From NCBI GenBank assembly GCA_022225965.2, contig JAKJXP020000122.1, positions 57,014 to 121,013 on the forward strand: a DNA stretch of 64,000 nt, written 5' to 3'. The notes under the pieces are model-generated. The model was not told where the DNA came from, searched no databases, and was given only the letters and a program-made list of their open reading frames with translations. The position numbers and the translations under genes were made by a program. The DNA comes from Diatrype stigma (taxonomy: Eukaryota > Ascomycota > Sordariomycetes > Xylariales > Diatrypaceae). Positions 1-12,625 of the stretch are shown here, in pieces. Numbering within the stretch: the stretch's first letter is position 1; the number at the start of each line of letters is the position of its first letter.

Positions 1-3000
1 TACAAATTTTATTCGAATTTGTTTTTAAAAGTTTTAAATTAACTTGGCTTTATGCCGTTTAAAAATAAGGTTTAAAAACGAACGAACTTTAAAAACCGAC
101 TTATTAACATAAAATTCGAAATTGGCTGCCGTTAATAAAGCTTTAACGGATTTCGAGGCATTATTTTCGAATACGGGCGGAAACGATAAAATTAATGCTC
201 TTAATAAAGTTTCGGAACTATCCGAATCTAGTTAAAAAAAAGCTTACGTAAAACCGGAGGTACCATAAGAAAAATTTTGAAATTGGAATTAAATAAAAAA
301 TAAAATTAAGCAAGGAATATTATAATTAAAAACTAAGTACTAAGATTGCGTAATAAGAAATATAAAATTAAAGACTAAATGCTGGAATTATATTACAGGG
401 AATGTTAAAACCGGAATGTTTTTATATAATTATCGAATAAATAAGGCATAAAAATAAAAGTCGCTTAATAAACCTTATCGAATAAAAAATCTCGATAATA
501 ACCTTATTAATCGATTTTGTTTTATAACATTAAAGTTAATAAAAAACATAATAAGTTATAATAAGTTATAAAAAAATATAACAAATATAAAGAAATTTCT
601 TTTTTAACAAAAAACGAAACCAAATAAATAATTTATAAAATGATAATAAATTAAACTAAAAGGGTTTAATTTATTTATTATATATATTCGTTTTTTTATT
701 TATATTTATATTATATTATAATGTATTTTTAAATGCATTTTTATAATTATATGCGTTATTTATATATAAAGTTATTTATTAATTGCTTATTTTAAATCGA
801 AGCATTTAAAAATAATGGAACATTTAAAAATAATAATGCATTATAAATTCTTATAATTACCCGGGCTTATAATAATATTTATTATATATAATTAAGATAT
901 ATGTTATCGATTTATATATAAATCCAGTTTTATTTCGTAATAATATATATTTAAAAGTCGTATTACGTATATCTTAGTTAATTTTAAATCTGGTTATATA
1001 TTATATAATAAGTTATAATAATACGTATATATATAATAAGAAATAAAAAAGCATGGCTATAATTAAAACCGAAATATCGAAGCAATAAAAATATAAAGCT
1101 TTAGTATTATTAAAAAAACTGGCATAATGTAATAAAAGCCGGAAAAAAAAACAGAAAAAAATACGTACATAATTCATTATATGAATTAAAATAATATAAG
1201 AATACCTTTTAATTATAGTTTAAATTATTATAACGAGCATTTTATTATTATCGTTGTTATTGTTTATATTTTCTTTTATTTTTATTATTATTTCGATACG
1301 ACATTTTATTTCTTTATATTATATTAATTTATTTCGCATTATTTTTAAAACCATTGCTGTTATTCGGATTTTTTGCGTTATTAGTTATATTAGTTTTGCA
1401 TTATTAATTGCATTATAAGGATTATTTAATTAGCTTTATTAAATTTTTCCATATTTATTATATTATTTATTATATTACGTTATCGGCTTTTTTTGGCAAT
1501 TCTTTTATTATGGCCATTCCTTTTATTTCTTTTCGGATACGTTTTTTAAAAGCCGATTTCGAATTAAACGTTATTATATTGGCTATTATTTAAGGCATCG
1601 AATTCTTTATCCGAAACGTTTAATTCCTTAATTTCGGCAATTTGGCTATAATCTTAATTATAAAAGCTTTTTTTTTAATAATTTATTCGATTAGCCGGTA
1701 TTAATGAATTATTTTTATAAGTCAAAAATAATAATTAACGCTATATAATTCGAAATAAGAATAAGTCAAAATGAATATTCGCATAATTTAATTTTACAAA
1801 TTCAAAGCTTTTATTTTTTTTGGGCTATTTATATATGCGATTTTTTTAAAAAAAATGATTATTATATTATTATGTAATGCTATTTAAAAAGAATAATCCG
1901 ATAAATATAATTTATATACCAGCATTATTATGAACATAATATTAACGCTTTTTAATTAGGCTTTTTGTTTTACTTTTTATATTTTCGAACGTTCTTTTTG
2001 TTAAAGCATTTATTTTTTGTAATTTCTTCGGCATAATACGGTTATATTCCAATTGCCGTAAGCTCCGTTTAAAGGATATCATTAAGTCCTTATTAAATAA
2101 AGGAATATTTATTAAATTAAGGTTTTTTTTTAATAAATCGAAAAAGGCTTCGGGCGTTTTTATAAATAAAGGAAATTATATATTCTTTATTTTCGTCTTC
2201 GTTATTAATTTTTAACGTAAAAGATATTTCTTTTATATAAATAATAATGGGAATTTTAAATTAAAAAATGGCCAGGGATTATATAAATTAGGCATAATTT
2301 TCGATTAATTTAAAAACGAATTTATCGAATCTGTAAGGCTTAAATTTTTAAGTGCTTTAATATACGTCCCGATTTATTTCGTATCCGTTAGTATTTTTTT
2401 AATTCTTATTAATTCATTTGGGCCGGTTATTACGTATAACCGTTAAAACGTTGCCTTTTCGTTATTTTATAATTATGCTGCCAAGATTTAACGTAAATTA
2501 CGTACAGCTGCATCTTTTATTAATAAATAGGCTTATTCGAATCTTAACGAATTACAAGTAACGTTTTTCGCGCTTATTTTTTTAACCTTATTAATATTTT
2601 TAATATATAAAATGTTTTATTTAATTAACCTTTTTTAATTATTAAAATAACATCACTTAACAAGCAGTTGCAAATTCCGAACGACGATAATAACATATCA
2701 CTAAATCTATAAAAACGAAATTCGGCTAAAACTACGGACTCGAATAATACCAAATAAAATTCGTTTATTAAGCGTTCAGATAATAAAGAACAAACTAATA
2801 AGTTTTATGAGCATTTTTTTTTTTTTACGTTTTAAGCTAATTTATTAAACGATAAAAAGATTATTTCGACTTTTAAAAATAAGCTGGCTAAAAAAGATAT
2901 AAAAAAATAACGGCGCTAAATAATTTCATTAACATAAAATTAATATAATAAATATAAAGGCAAATTAAAATAATATATATAGGATTTAGGTTTTCTTTAA

Positions 3001-4844
3001 CATTTTAAGTGCTTTTTTTATAAAGAAAAGCATTTTTTTTAATAATATATTAATAAATAATCGTTATATTTCCATCGGTATTATAAAGTTAAACCCGTAA
3101 ACCTTAATATTTTTTCGAAATAAAAATATAATATTAAACTTAAGGCTTACTTTTATTATGCTTTTTAGTTGCATTTTAAAATAAGGCAAATATTTTAAAA
3201 TAAGTTTTATTATGGCTTTATTTATATTAATCATTTAAATGAATATAAAAAAAATAAATACTTACAAAATGCTTAATAAAACGAGCATTTTGAATTATTA
3301 CCATTATAATAGCAATTAATACAAGCTCTTTATAAAGAATTAAATTCTGGAATAATATAATTTATACGTATATAGCGATTTTAGGGTTCTTTTTTTATAA
3401 TATATTATATATATCGGAGGTTAACCATTTGTTTTATGCTTAATATTTAAATTAAAGCAGCCTTAATATTGTTCTTTCGATGCAGGCTAAAAAATCGTCG
3501 CTATATTGAAATACGTAGGTTATTTTTTAATTCGTTACGAACAAGCAAATAAAGCAAATGGCTTAAATATAATTCCTTAAATCGACCAGATTAATAACGA
3601 TTAATATTTATATATTTTAAATATACAACTTTCCATATGCAAATATAATTAATAAGAAATAATAAAATTTAAAAAATTAACTATAACGATAAAGGAATTA
3701 ATAATATAAATATACGAAATTAAGAAAACATATAAATTAATAAAAATGGTAATGCATTTATTTAAATATTAATTATATTATATAAAGCTTTTTAAGCATA
3801 AATAATAAATAAATTGCGCATAATAATATAATTAAAAAGAAAATATTAAATTTTAGCTCTTAAATATAAAATAAAAAAGAAAAGTTTATTATTAAGAACT
3901 TTAAATCCAAAATAAATATAAAACTTAATTATAATGTATAAATAACGATATCTTAAAATAAAATAATAAAATAAAAATAATAAAAAGAAAATACCTTAAT
4001 TTATTATGTATAAAGAAAACTTTTTATAAGTTTATATATATATCGAATATATTATTATAAGGAAAATATAATTATTAAAACATTTTATTTTATTATATAC
4101 ATATATGTATTATAAAATCATATATAAATTAAAAACATATATTACTTAAATATACTAAATATATAATAATTATTCCAATATTAATAAAGAATTATATAAA
4201 GGCATATTATTATGCATAAAATAAAAAATATACATCATAAACTTATATTTTTATTACGAATTTATTTTAAGACTATGAATGTCATTATTATTCTTTACTT
4301 TTTCATGGAAATGATATTATTACATATTTAATTTATTTAATTTTTTCTTAACGTTATTTAAAAACCGCATAAGATTATTTAATAATTATTATTTAAAATT
4401 ACGATATATAAACTTTATAATGCAACTTAATAAACGTAACTGAATTAAAAGAAAAAAGCGAATAAGGCCGCCGTAATAAAAACACTTTTGGCTTTTATTA
4501 TAAAAAACGCAATTAGTATATACATTTTTATAAAATCCATAAATTAACCGATAAAAATAAAATAATTGCATGCTAGCAATTTGTATTATGGTTTTGTAAT
4601 AATTATAAAATTCGTCGTATTTGCAATTAATTATTCCATTTTATTAAATTAAATATATATTTAATTTGTTATTATTAATATAAAAATCGTTATTTCATAA
4701 AAAAACAATCGTAATATATAATACGTTTCGTATTTATTAACGATATATTCCGCGTTTATCTTTATAATTAAGATAATACTAAAAAATCTTAAAATATAAA
4801 GGAATATATTATAATAAGGATTTATTAAATTATAATTTTGAAAT
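1..4844. repeat. AT-rich RIP-degraded repeat DNA
   Basis: This stretch is extremely AT-rich, poor in CpA and TpG, rich in TpA, yet keeps many CpG dinucleotides, which is the footprint of fungal repeat-induced point mutation. No intact gene is present: the only open frames are short and low in complexity. A relic coding frame is readable at 2-229 on the plus strand. I could not assign the rest to an element family; it may be one or more further transposon copies next to the LTR element. Confidence 0.8.
2..229 (+). pseudogene. RIP-degraded coding relic, family unknown
   Basis: In the frame starting at base 2 the translation looks protein-like once TAA codons are read as mutated CAA: a fragment ends KVSELSESS before a stop, with charged and polar residues well mixed. 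The stops in this frame fit glutamine CAA turned into TAA, as RIP does. The fragment enters from outside the window, so its start is not visible. I do not recognise the family; the C-terminal part of a transposon protein is possible but unproven. Confidence 0.35.
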
Positions 4845-4849
4845 ATCGG
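4845..4849. repeat. Target-site duplication, left copy (atcgg)
   Basis: The five bases atcgg directly precede the left LTR and are repeated exactly after the right LTR at 15864-15868. Five-base duplications are usual for Ty3/gypsy integrases. The pair fixes the ends of the element. Confidence 0.85.
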
Positions 4850-5109
4850 TATTATGAATATCCCGGACTCCTTGCTTCTAGCTAGAAATGCCGGCGGCGT
4901 CGATAACGTCGACTATATATAAGGGCACAATACCGCTATATAATGTTTAGTATTATTTATTACCAATATAAAAATAAAATTATAAAATAATAAAAGCATA
5001 AATTGTTATAAAGTATTAAAAATTCCAAGGATTTTTATATAATCCTTAGCAGTATTAAATAAAAATACGTAATATTAAATAATCCTAGGAATTACTGTAT
5101 TACGTAATA
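4850..5109 (-). repeat. 3' LTR (left copy)
   Basis: A 260-bp repeat that aligns without gaps to 15604-15863. It begins tatta and ends taata; the less mutated partner keeps taaca at its end, so the ancestral ends were TGTTA...TAACA, a five-base inverted terminal repeat with canonical TG/CA. By hand count the two LTRs differ at about 39 positions, all transitions. This copy is the more heavily mutated. Confidence 0.88.
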
Positions 5110-5112
5110 TAT

Positions 5113-5120
5113 GCCCCTTT
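5113..5120 (-). other. Candidate polypurine tract
   Basis: On the minus strand a short purine run (aaagggg) lies within ten bases of the inner edge of the left LTR, where the plus-strand primer of a minus-oriented LTR element is expected. It is short, and RIP may have changed it, so the call rests mainly on position. Confidence 0.45.
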
Positions 5121-6132
5121 ACGAAATGCCATTTACGTCCTTATAATGGATAATATTTAATATATATAAAAAATACGTAATATTTTTAGCTTTTATAAAT
5201 TAAAAAGCAATATTCGATTATTTAATAATTTAATCGCATAATTAAAATTAAAAATTTAATTACATATAAATTTAATCCTTATATTAAAATATTTTGCCTT
5301 ACTTATTACGTATAAAGGCCTTAATATTATTTATATCGTATTATTTATTCGATTTTTTATTTTAAAAGCCATTAATAATTTCGAATATTTTATATTTCGT
5401 TTATTTATTTATTCGGTTTATCCGGTAATATATAATATTAATAGCTTAAATTAACCTTTATAAAATATTCGACAAAGGTTTCGATAATTTATGATTTACA
5501 TGCGTTCGTCGTAACTGCTAAAATTTAATTCGGAATTACGGAATTCGGTTTTAGAATTAAAAATACGTAAAAGCCGGCTTACGAACGAAGCACCAAAAAA
5601 AAACCGGCTTATAGGGATAGCCTTTTCGGATATTTCTTTTCGGAACTACGGAATACGCGCCTAATAAAAGGCAACGTCGTTAAGGGCCATAATTTTTACG
5701 TTACCTCCGTATATAATTCGTATATATTCGATAATATAATTGGCAATTCGTATTTGCCGTTAATTAATATTGCCTTATATTATTGCTTATAATGCTTCGT
5801 CTTTATTTATAACGAAAATCGCATCCGGCATTTTTTTATTAATAAATCGAAATATTATTTCCATAAATATAATTAAAGCGGCATTTAATTGCTAAGTAAT
5901 AATAGCTTTTATAATAATAATTTGTTATATTTAAATGCTATCGAATTAATAAATATCGATAACGACTATTAAAAGTACTTAAGTAATGTTTAAAGAAATT
6001 TCTAAACGATAGGCTAATAAAGATAAATTATCGATAAGCGATATTACGGTACCGATTAAATTAAATTCGTACGAAGAGCTAAGGTTTAATCGGCGCTAAA
6101 TACCGCCGGCGGATATATCCAGCGATATCGCT

Positions 6133-6221
6133 AAGCCGTTAAGTAATAGGCGTCCGTAAAAGCCGTTAAAGGATAGCTGGCCATATAAACCGCTAAAGGG
6201 CAACTGGCCATATAAGCCGTT
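6133..6221. repeat. 27-bp tandem repeat inside the retroelement 3' region
   Basis: Three consecutive 27-bp units (6133-6159, 6160-6186, 6187-6213) and the first eight bases of a fourth, each starting aa(g/a)ccg. The unit length is a multiple of three and the array lies between the integrase relic and the 3' LTR, so it probably encoded a nine-residue protein repeat before RIP. On the minus strand one frame reads without stops across the last two units. Function unknown. Confidence 0.6.
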
Positions 6222-7837
6222 CGAAAATAATCTTCTTTATAAACCATTCGGAGAAATTCTTTCCGATAGTCCATTTTAATCCATTCTTTTTTATAAGTTA
6301 TTAAGGAACAGCCTTTTATATAAGATACTTATAAGGACTTTTATTTTTAGTAATCGCGGTATTCGTAAATTATCTTTATTCTCGATAATAATTGGGGCCT
6401 ATTATTAAACCGATTAAAACGAGCGCTATTATTGGTTTCGCTAAAAAGACGCATTAAAAGACGCTTAAAAGCTAAAAATTACCCGCAAGTTTCGTTCGTA
6501 ATTATTATTTAAATAATACAAATAATTGCTTAAATAATAACGAATATTATTCCGAATATTATTACGGCTAGGATCCGCTTTTATCCATTTTATTAGCTGC
6601 TTTCGAATACGACCCTTAATCGTTAAGATATTCTCGGAATATGCTTTAAACAGTTCCTTTTATAAATATTCGGAAATTTTTATTACTACCGTAATTTCGG
6701 TATTTCGGAAAGCCGTTAAAAAGCGGCTAATTATTTTAAACGGCGGCGGAATATATGCTATTATGCTTGCCTAAAATGTTCGTAATTAATAAATAATAAT
6801 TAAGGAATTTTATATAATAAAGGAGCCAATAAGTATTACCGGAAATTAAGTATTAAGTATATTATATGCTATATTAAGGCAAATATATAAATAAGTAATT
6901 CCTATTATTTTAAGTAATTAATAAATAAATTAATAATTTCTTAATAGCAATTATTAACTTTATTCATTATTTTTATATAATAAATAAGTTATATTATATT
7001 AAAAAGAAATATTAATAAATGCTAAAAAACCGAAATAAAATAAGAAATAATTAATTAAGTTATTAAATTAATATTACAAAAGGAAAAAGAATTATTGGAA
7101 TGTATTACAAATTATTAAAATCCCTTTATGCGCCTTTTTATATTAACGAAATCGTTTTTGTTATTTATATTATTTGCTTTAAAAAAAATCTTTATATTAT
7201 TAAATTTATTAATTGGTTCGTATAAATATAGGTAATATATAAATAATAAATTAAAAGTTTAAATAATTAAAAAAAAAACGATGTAATTGTTTTTTCGGCA
7301 TTACTGCCGCTTGCTTTTATTTATAAAAGCTTTTGTTTATTTTAATTATTAGCAACTCGTTAACCGAAACAACCGCCTTTATTTTGTTATAAGTCCCTAT
7401 TTATCCGGACTTTTTTTTTGGGCTTTATTCGAATTTCTTGCGATTAATTTAAAGGGTTAAACAAAAAGCCTTAACCGCTTTCGGCCACGCCCTTTTCCTT
7501 TTAATATGGTAATAATAAATAGCGGTTTTTATATTAATACCGGGAATTCGTAAAGTCCTTAATTTATGAATACGTTAAGTTTTAAAATGTATCTCATTTT
7601 TTTATCGCACTTTTGCATTTTTTCCTTAATTATATCGATTAGGTTTTACCGTAAGTATTACTTATCGTATACGGCATTAAAACTTATTTATCGTATTAAG
7701 TACTTAATTTTTCTTCGGATTATTCGTTTATTTAATAATCTTTTTATTTCGAAATATTTATAGGATTTCTTAAAAATCTTTTTATTTTCTTTAATTTTTA
7801 TAGCCAATTCTTTATATAACAGTATCGAAATTTATTA

Positions 7838-7981
7838 ATACGAATTATTTCCCGGCGCAATTACCGGTTTTAAATAAGCTATTAACATTATTGGATATAT
7901 ATTTTAAGCCTTATTAAAATCCAATTCGTAAATTAAATTATTTACTTTACGTATTACCTTAAAAAGGCCTATAAACCAAGG
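7838..7981 (-). pseudogene. Integrase C-terminal (GPF/Y-like) relic
   Basis: The minus strand translates to a run containing PWFIGLFKVIRKVNNLIYEL, then after one stop IYPIMLIAYLKP. The spacing and residues match the end of Ty3/gypsy integrases, where a G-P-F/Y module is followed by a tyrosine-leucine strand, a histidine-proline-valine stretch and a leucine-x-proline. The proline of GPF is leucine and the histidine is tyrosine here, both explained by C-to-T change. One CAA has become TAA. Confidence 0.75.
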
Positions 7982-8543
7982 GATTATTTTTTTATTAAGA
8001 ATATATAACAGTAAGTACTTTTTATATAAACATATCTTAACTTATAATTTCTTTTTAAATATTACCGACTTATGCTTAACATTATATTTTTGGATTATAA
8101 CATAAATTGCTAATAACTCCGTAATTTATGCCGCTTTTCGGAACATCGCAGTTATTAATTAATTAATAAGCCGCTATAATAATAATTCTTTTAAATATAT
8201 TCGAATACTTATAAGATATTCGTTAAATAAGCATTTAATTTTTATTAATTTTTTATTATTAAATACCGCTATAAGCCATAATATGGCTTTTATTTATAAC
8301 TTTTTAAAATATACTTAATTCTAATACCGGAATGTCATTTTTATTATTTAGTTCTTACGTTTAATTATTTGTTTATAAGTAATAAGTTATTATATATCGT
8401 TAACATATTCTCATTATTAATTACATTTTATGCCATATTTTTTATACGAATTTCGTATTCTTATTCGTAATAATCATTTTTAAAATTCCCCAGTTATTTA
8501 TTAATAATTATCGATTAATTATAAATTCTTAATTTTTATTAAA

Positions 8544-8559
8544 ATATTATAAATGTCTT
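8544..8559. repeat. 16-bp direct repeat, left flank of nested insertion
   Basis: The sequence atattataaatgtctt occurs here and again at 8956-8971, exactly flanking the GC-rich block. A long identical flanking repeat of this kind is typical of target-primed insertion of a non-LTR element, SINE or retrocopy. Confidence 0.65.
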
Positions 8560-8955
8560 CGCCGGCCGGAACAGGTGGTTCACCTACACCCGGAGCGATG
8601 CACCGGGCGTACGGGCCACCCCGCACCGCCCTCCCCCCCCCCACAACCTACCTTCGCTTATTCAGCACACCGGCATTACACCTAATGGTATGCACGCCGT
8701 ACGTTTACGGCGCGAGGCCGGACCGGCCTTGCGCCATAATCTTACTTTGATTTAATAAATGGCTTTAGGCCTTTCTATAACAAAAAGCGGGCAAAAACCG
8801 TTTTGGATACCTTTTATATGTAACCAAAAAAGCGACTTCGGTGCGAATCAGTAGGTTTTTCTCCTCGACTTCGGTTTAAGGTTTCTTATTATGCTAAAAC
8901 TAGACGTATACCGGCATGGCCCTTTGGGCCGTCGACCGCGTAATATTATATATAT
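8560..8955. mobile_element. Nested GC-rich insertion, SINE-like, not RIPed
   Basis: A block of about 396 bp, starkly GC-rich against its AT-rich host, sits inside the dead LTR element between identical 16-bp repeats. It ends with a short TA-rich tail (taatattatatatat) on its right side. Inside are a C10 run at about 8632-8642 and strong palindromes at 8709-8735 and 8919-8931, suggesting a structured RNA source. It lacks RIP mutations, so it arrived after the host was mutated or is too short for RIP, which in Neurospora needs about 400 bp. A GC-rich 65-codon frame at 8553-8750 starts inside the flanking repeat and is probably accidental. No clear pol III promoter was found, so SINE is an inference from size, tail and duplication. 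Confidence 0.55.
8709..8735. other. Near-perfect hairpin in the nested insertion
   Basis: Two 13-base arms, ggcgcgaggccgg and ccggccttgcgcc, are complementary apart from one position that would pair as G-U in RNA, with a single-base centre. Together with the smaller palindrome ggccctttgggcc at 8919-8931 it suggests that the inserted sequence came from a folded RNA. Confidence 0.5.
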
Positions 8956-8971
8956 ATATTATAAATGTCTT
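8956..8971. repeat. 16-bp direct repeat, right flank of nested insertion
   Basis: Exact copy of 8544-8559. The duplicate carries no differences, so the insertion is young relative to the surrounding RIP damage. Confidence 0.65.
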
Positions 8972-10481
8972 AAAATAATTAAGGTTATTTTAAATGCTTT
9001 ATTCGTAATTATTATAAATGCATCGAACGAATCGAATCCGAAAATCGATTATTTTATATAAATAAATTTCATTAATGGCATAGCCGTAACGATATTTAAC
9101 GTAACCGTATAAAACGAAACTGAAAATATTTAAATTGACTATAATTTTTTATACGGTTAATAACGCGATATCCGAATATTATCGCATATTAAGTAATATT
9201 TTACATATTTTTTTATATTTTTTTATATTTATAAAATACGATATAATAATATAAATTCTTTTTACGTTATTATAATGCCTTAATAAAAGCGTTTGTTATA
9301 ACATTTTTTTAATATTTCTTGCTTATATATATGAAATATATATAAGCGCTTATTTAATAGCGGGCTTTTAAAATATAACAACCCATTTTCGTTAAAACGA
9401 AACGTTGCATTTTTTGTTGGCTAATTGTTATTACGTAACTTTTTTAAATTTTCCACGACTTTATGTCATTATTTCCGATTACCGATTTTATATTTTTTGC
9501 GTATTTTTTTCTTAAAATCCTTAATAAGGCTTATTATATTCGTTTAGCTTTTATTTTTAAAGGCTTTTTTTATTAGCAAGTCCTTAATTAGGAATATTAT
9601 ATCCAAAATATTTTTTTAAGAAGGCATTATTACTGCAAACCGGTAATTATAACAACGCATTTAGCACTATATTGGAATTTCCAAATATATATATTACCAA
9701 TAACAAATATTTCCTTAAAAATATTAAGGCCGCTTATATTTAATAATTAACTTTCGTAACGTTTTGAATTTTTAAATTTTTCTTTTCGATAATGTTTTTA
9801 ATAATACTGTAATTAATAAATATTATTACCAAAAGTTTTTTCGTAAACTTAATATATATTCGCAATTTTTTAATTGCCCATATTAAATATATTACCTTTA
9901 GTTTTATAAGCTAACATGTTTTTTTTGCTTAATTAATGTATTTATTTAAATATAATATAAAGCGCATAATTATTTTAGGTATTTAGCTTTTCCCGTTTTA
10001 AGAATATTCCGGAATTACATGGAACAGCATTATTCCGAAGCCATTTTTAGACGTATTTAATTAAATAAATACCTATATAATCGAATCGAAATAAGTTAAG
10101 GTAATTTCCTTAAGTAATATATCCTTAATGCGCTAAAACGATTTTAATTTTTTACTTTTTAATTAAAAATTAATATTATAAATATAAGCCTTACGTTATT
10201 ATTTATTAAAAATTTTGCCTTAATTCCGGCTTTATTTTAATAATTAAATCTTAAATTGCTTAAAAAACTTATTATAATAGGCATAATTTTTTATTAAATG
10301 CCTTAATTAATTTATAAATCCAATTTAATACTTTAAGTTATTAAGATTTATAAAGGACTTAATATAACGAATGGCCTTTAATTTTTTTTCGTTATTTATA
10401 ATTTAAAGCCGTTTATTTAAAAGCTTAATAATTATATCGACGGATATTTTATAAAGAACTTCTTAAAAAAAATAACAATTT

Positions 10482-10616
10482 AATATTTTTAAATGCTATA
10501 AATACTTAATTTAAATATTCCAAATATTTCTTTTAATTATTAAAGAATATTATAATATCGTTAATATAAACTATTAAATAATGCTTATAAAGCTTTAGAA
10601 TTCGGTTAATCTATCG
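10482..10616 (-). pseudogene. Reverse transcriptase relic (catalytic loop)
   Basis: The minus strand reads INRILKLYKHYLIVYINDII, then after two stops a helix-like KKYLEYLN and a phenylalanine-rich stretch. This matches the palm domain of Ty3/gypsy reverse transcriptase, with an IN..L upstream helix, the Y-x-D-D metal-binding loop, and the following H-L..V..L helix. The first catalytic aspartate is asparagine here, as expected from a TpG-to-TpA change. Catalytically dead. Confidence 0.75.
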
Positions 10617-12322
10617 TTATATAAACGGAAATAAATTTTTAAAACCTATGAATAATATATTTAAACGTTTTAGTTCTTTATAGTTAATAATAATAAAAAT
10701 AATTCGAAACCCTTTTTATATTAAGAATTAATAAAAAAACTTTTTAATATTTATTATAATAATAAATTTCTTTTCGCGTAATTTCGCTGTTATTTCGTAT
10801 TATTTAAATAATAAATATGCGTTTTTTAATATTATTTTATTTTATAATTATAGGTTTATAATTATTCGTTTTTTATATACGCCACTTTTAATAATCCAAG
10901 TTACGAAATAGGCTGCCGTAAAAAAAGTAATTCGTAATTAGTAATTTATGCGGCCCGTATTATGCAATAATTAAAAGGTTTTATTAATAACTTTTTATTT
11001 AATAACGCCTTATAAATAAGGCCTAATTATAATTTTATATTTATATTACTTAAATATTAGCTCGATAATTATTTATTTTTCTTTTAAAAGGTCGATAATA
11101 TCTTTATTTTTTTATATTTCCGTATGTCGTAATAATAAATTTTAAATACGGATTAAAAATGTTTTATCCTTAATATAAATATATACTTTTTTAAACGTTT
11201 CCGTTTTTTTTAGGTTATTAAAACGCTTTGTTTTAAGTTCAGGATTCCGATTTTCGATTAATTTATTTAGGAATTTTTCTTCGTTTTTTTCAGTTATTAA
11301 AAATATAATATCCGTATTTATTTATTTTGCTTTACGTAAGGCTATTTGCCATATTTGCCGTAATATTCCTTTTAGCTTTTTATAGCTTTCGTATATTTCA
11401 AGTTGCTTTTTCGTATTCGCTGTTTCGTTTTTTAGGCTTAAAAATTAGCTTTTAATATTATTTCGCCTCCTTTTATTTTTAACATGCTTATAAATACTTT
11501 TAAATGGCTTTTCGACGCTTTTAAACGGCTTTTTAATATTTTCGAACATTTATTTATCGCTTTTAAATAATTCCTTAATACTTTCGGCCATTTATTTATT
11601 ACTTTTAAATGGTTTTTTAATATTCCTGGCTAATTTTTTTATATTTTTAAGCTTTAGCTTATAATATTCGGCTATTTATTTAATTATATTAATTGGCTTT
11701 TTTTTCGATTTTAAGATATATTTATTAGTTTTTATTATTGCCAAATATTTGTTTTGCTTTTTAGCCATAACGGCTAACGTTTTTTTAAAAAACCTAGCAT
11801 TATTGCTTATAAACCTTAAGAACTTAGGTTTATTATTCGCTTTAATTCAAAATATCGAATTAAATTTAATATAAATTATTGGACTTATATATATATTAAT
11901 AATTCGACGGGCCTTTTTATGATTTCTTGGTAATTAACGTATTTCGGTCGGTATTTTTGAATTAATATCATTATAATATTAAAAATATTATACCATTTCG
12001 GTTAATAACATGCAATAGCCCAATTTTTGGCTTTTTAATATATTTATAAAGCTTTGCTTAATATTAACGACCTTAATTTGCCGTTTTTCGTTAATAATAT
12101 AAGGCATTATTTTTAACGTATCGGGATTAAAATAATAATTAATGCCTTATCGTAATTAAGCGTTTTTTTTCCGATGCGAATTAGGTATATAATGTTATTC
12201 CTTAAACGTAAAATAAATTGCTTTTTAACGTATGTTTTAATTTTTTACTTATTCGCTTTTAAATAAAACGTAACGTTTATTTTAACGTTATTATATCGAT
12301 TAATACGCAAATGGCAATCTTA

Positions 12323-12625
12323 AACGAATATATTAATTCCGTATTGGTACAAAAAGCCATTTCCTAATAATAATCCAACAAAAAGTTTCGGAAATATCCA
12401 AGCCTTAAACTGGAAACGCACCTTTATACGGCGGCTTAAGTACTGGCTTATTATTATAAATATGCCCGTTGCTTTAATTAAATTGCGAATTTTTTGTCTT
12501 TTTATTCCGGTTATCCTTTATATTTGCGTTTCGTCGATAGTTACGTTCTTACATTTATATAGGGTATTTTCTTTAATAAGCTAAATATTTGCGCCGGTAT
12601 TAATATAGGCCGTATCGAATAATAC
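12323..12625 (-). pseudogene. Retropepsin-type protease relic
   Basis: The minus strand shows VLFDTAYINTGANI followed about 70 codons later by GLLLGNGFL. These are the two hallmarks of retropepsins: the D-T/S-G-A active-site loop (here N-T-G-A after G-to-A change) and the I/L-I/L-G-x-D/N-F-L strand near the C-terminus. The position upstream of the RT relic in the minus orientation fits a Ty3/gypsy pol. Several stop codons interrupt it. Confidence 0.65.

Noticed and set aside
8553..8750. 65-codon GC-rich frame in the nested insertion
   Set aside because: It begins inside the flanking 16-bp repeat and has no recognisable motif; the insertion looks RNA-like rather than coding.
8840..8853. Possible pol III B-box (ggtgcgaatcag) in the insertion
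   Set aside because: Two mismatches to the consensus and no convincing A-box at the right distance; too weak to call.
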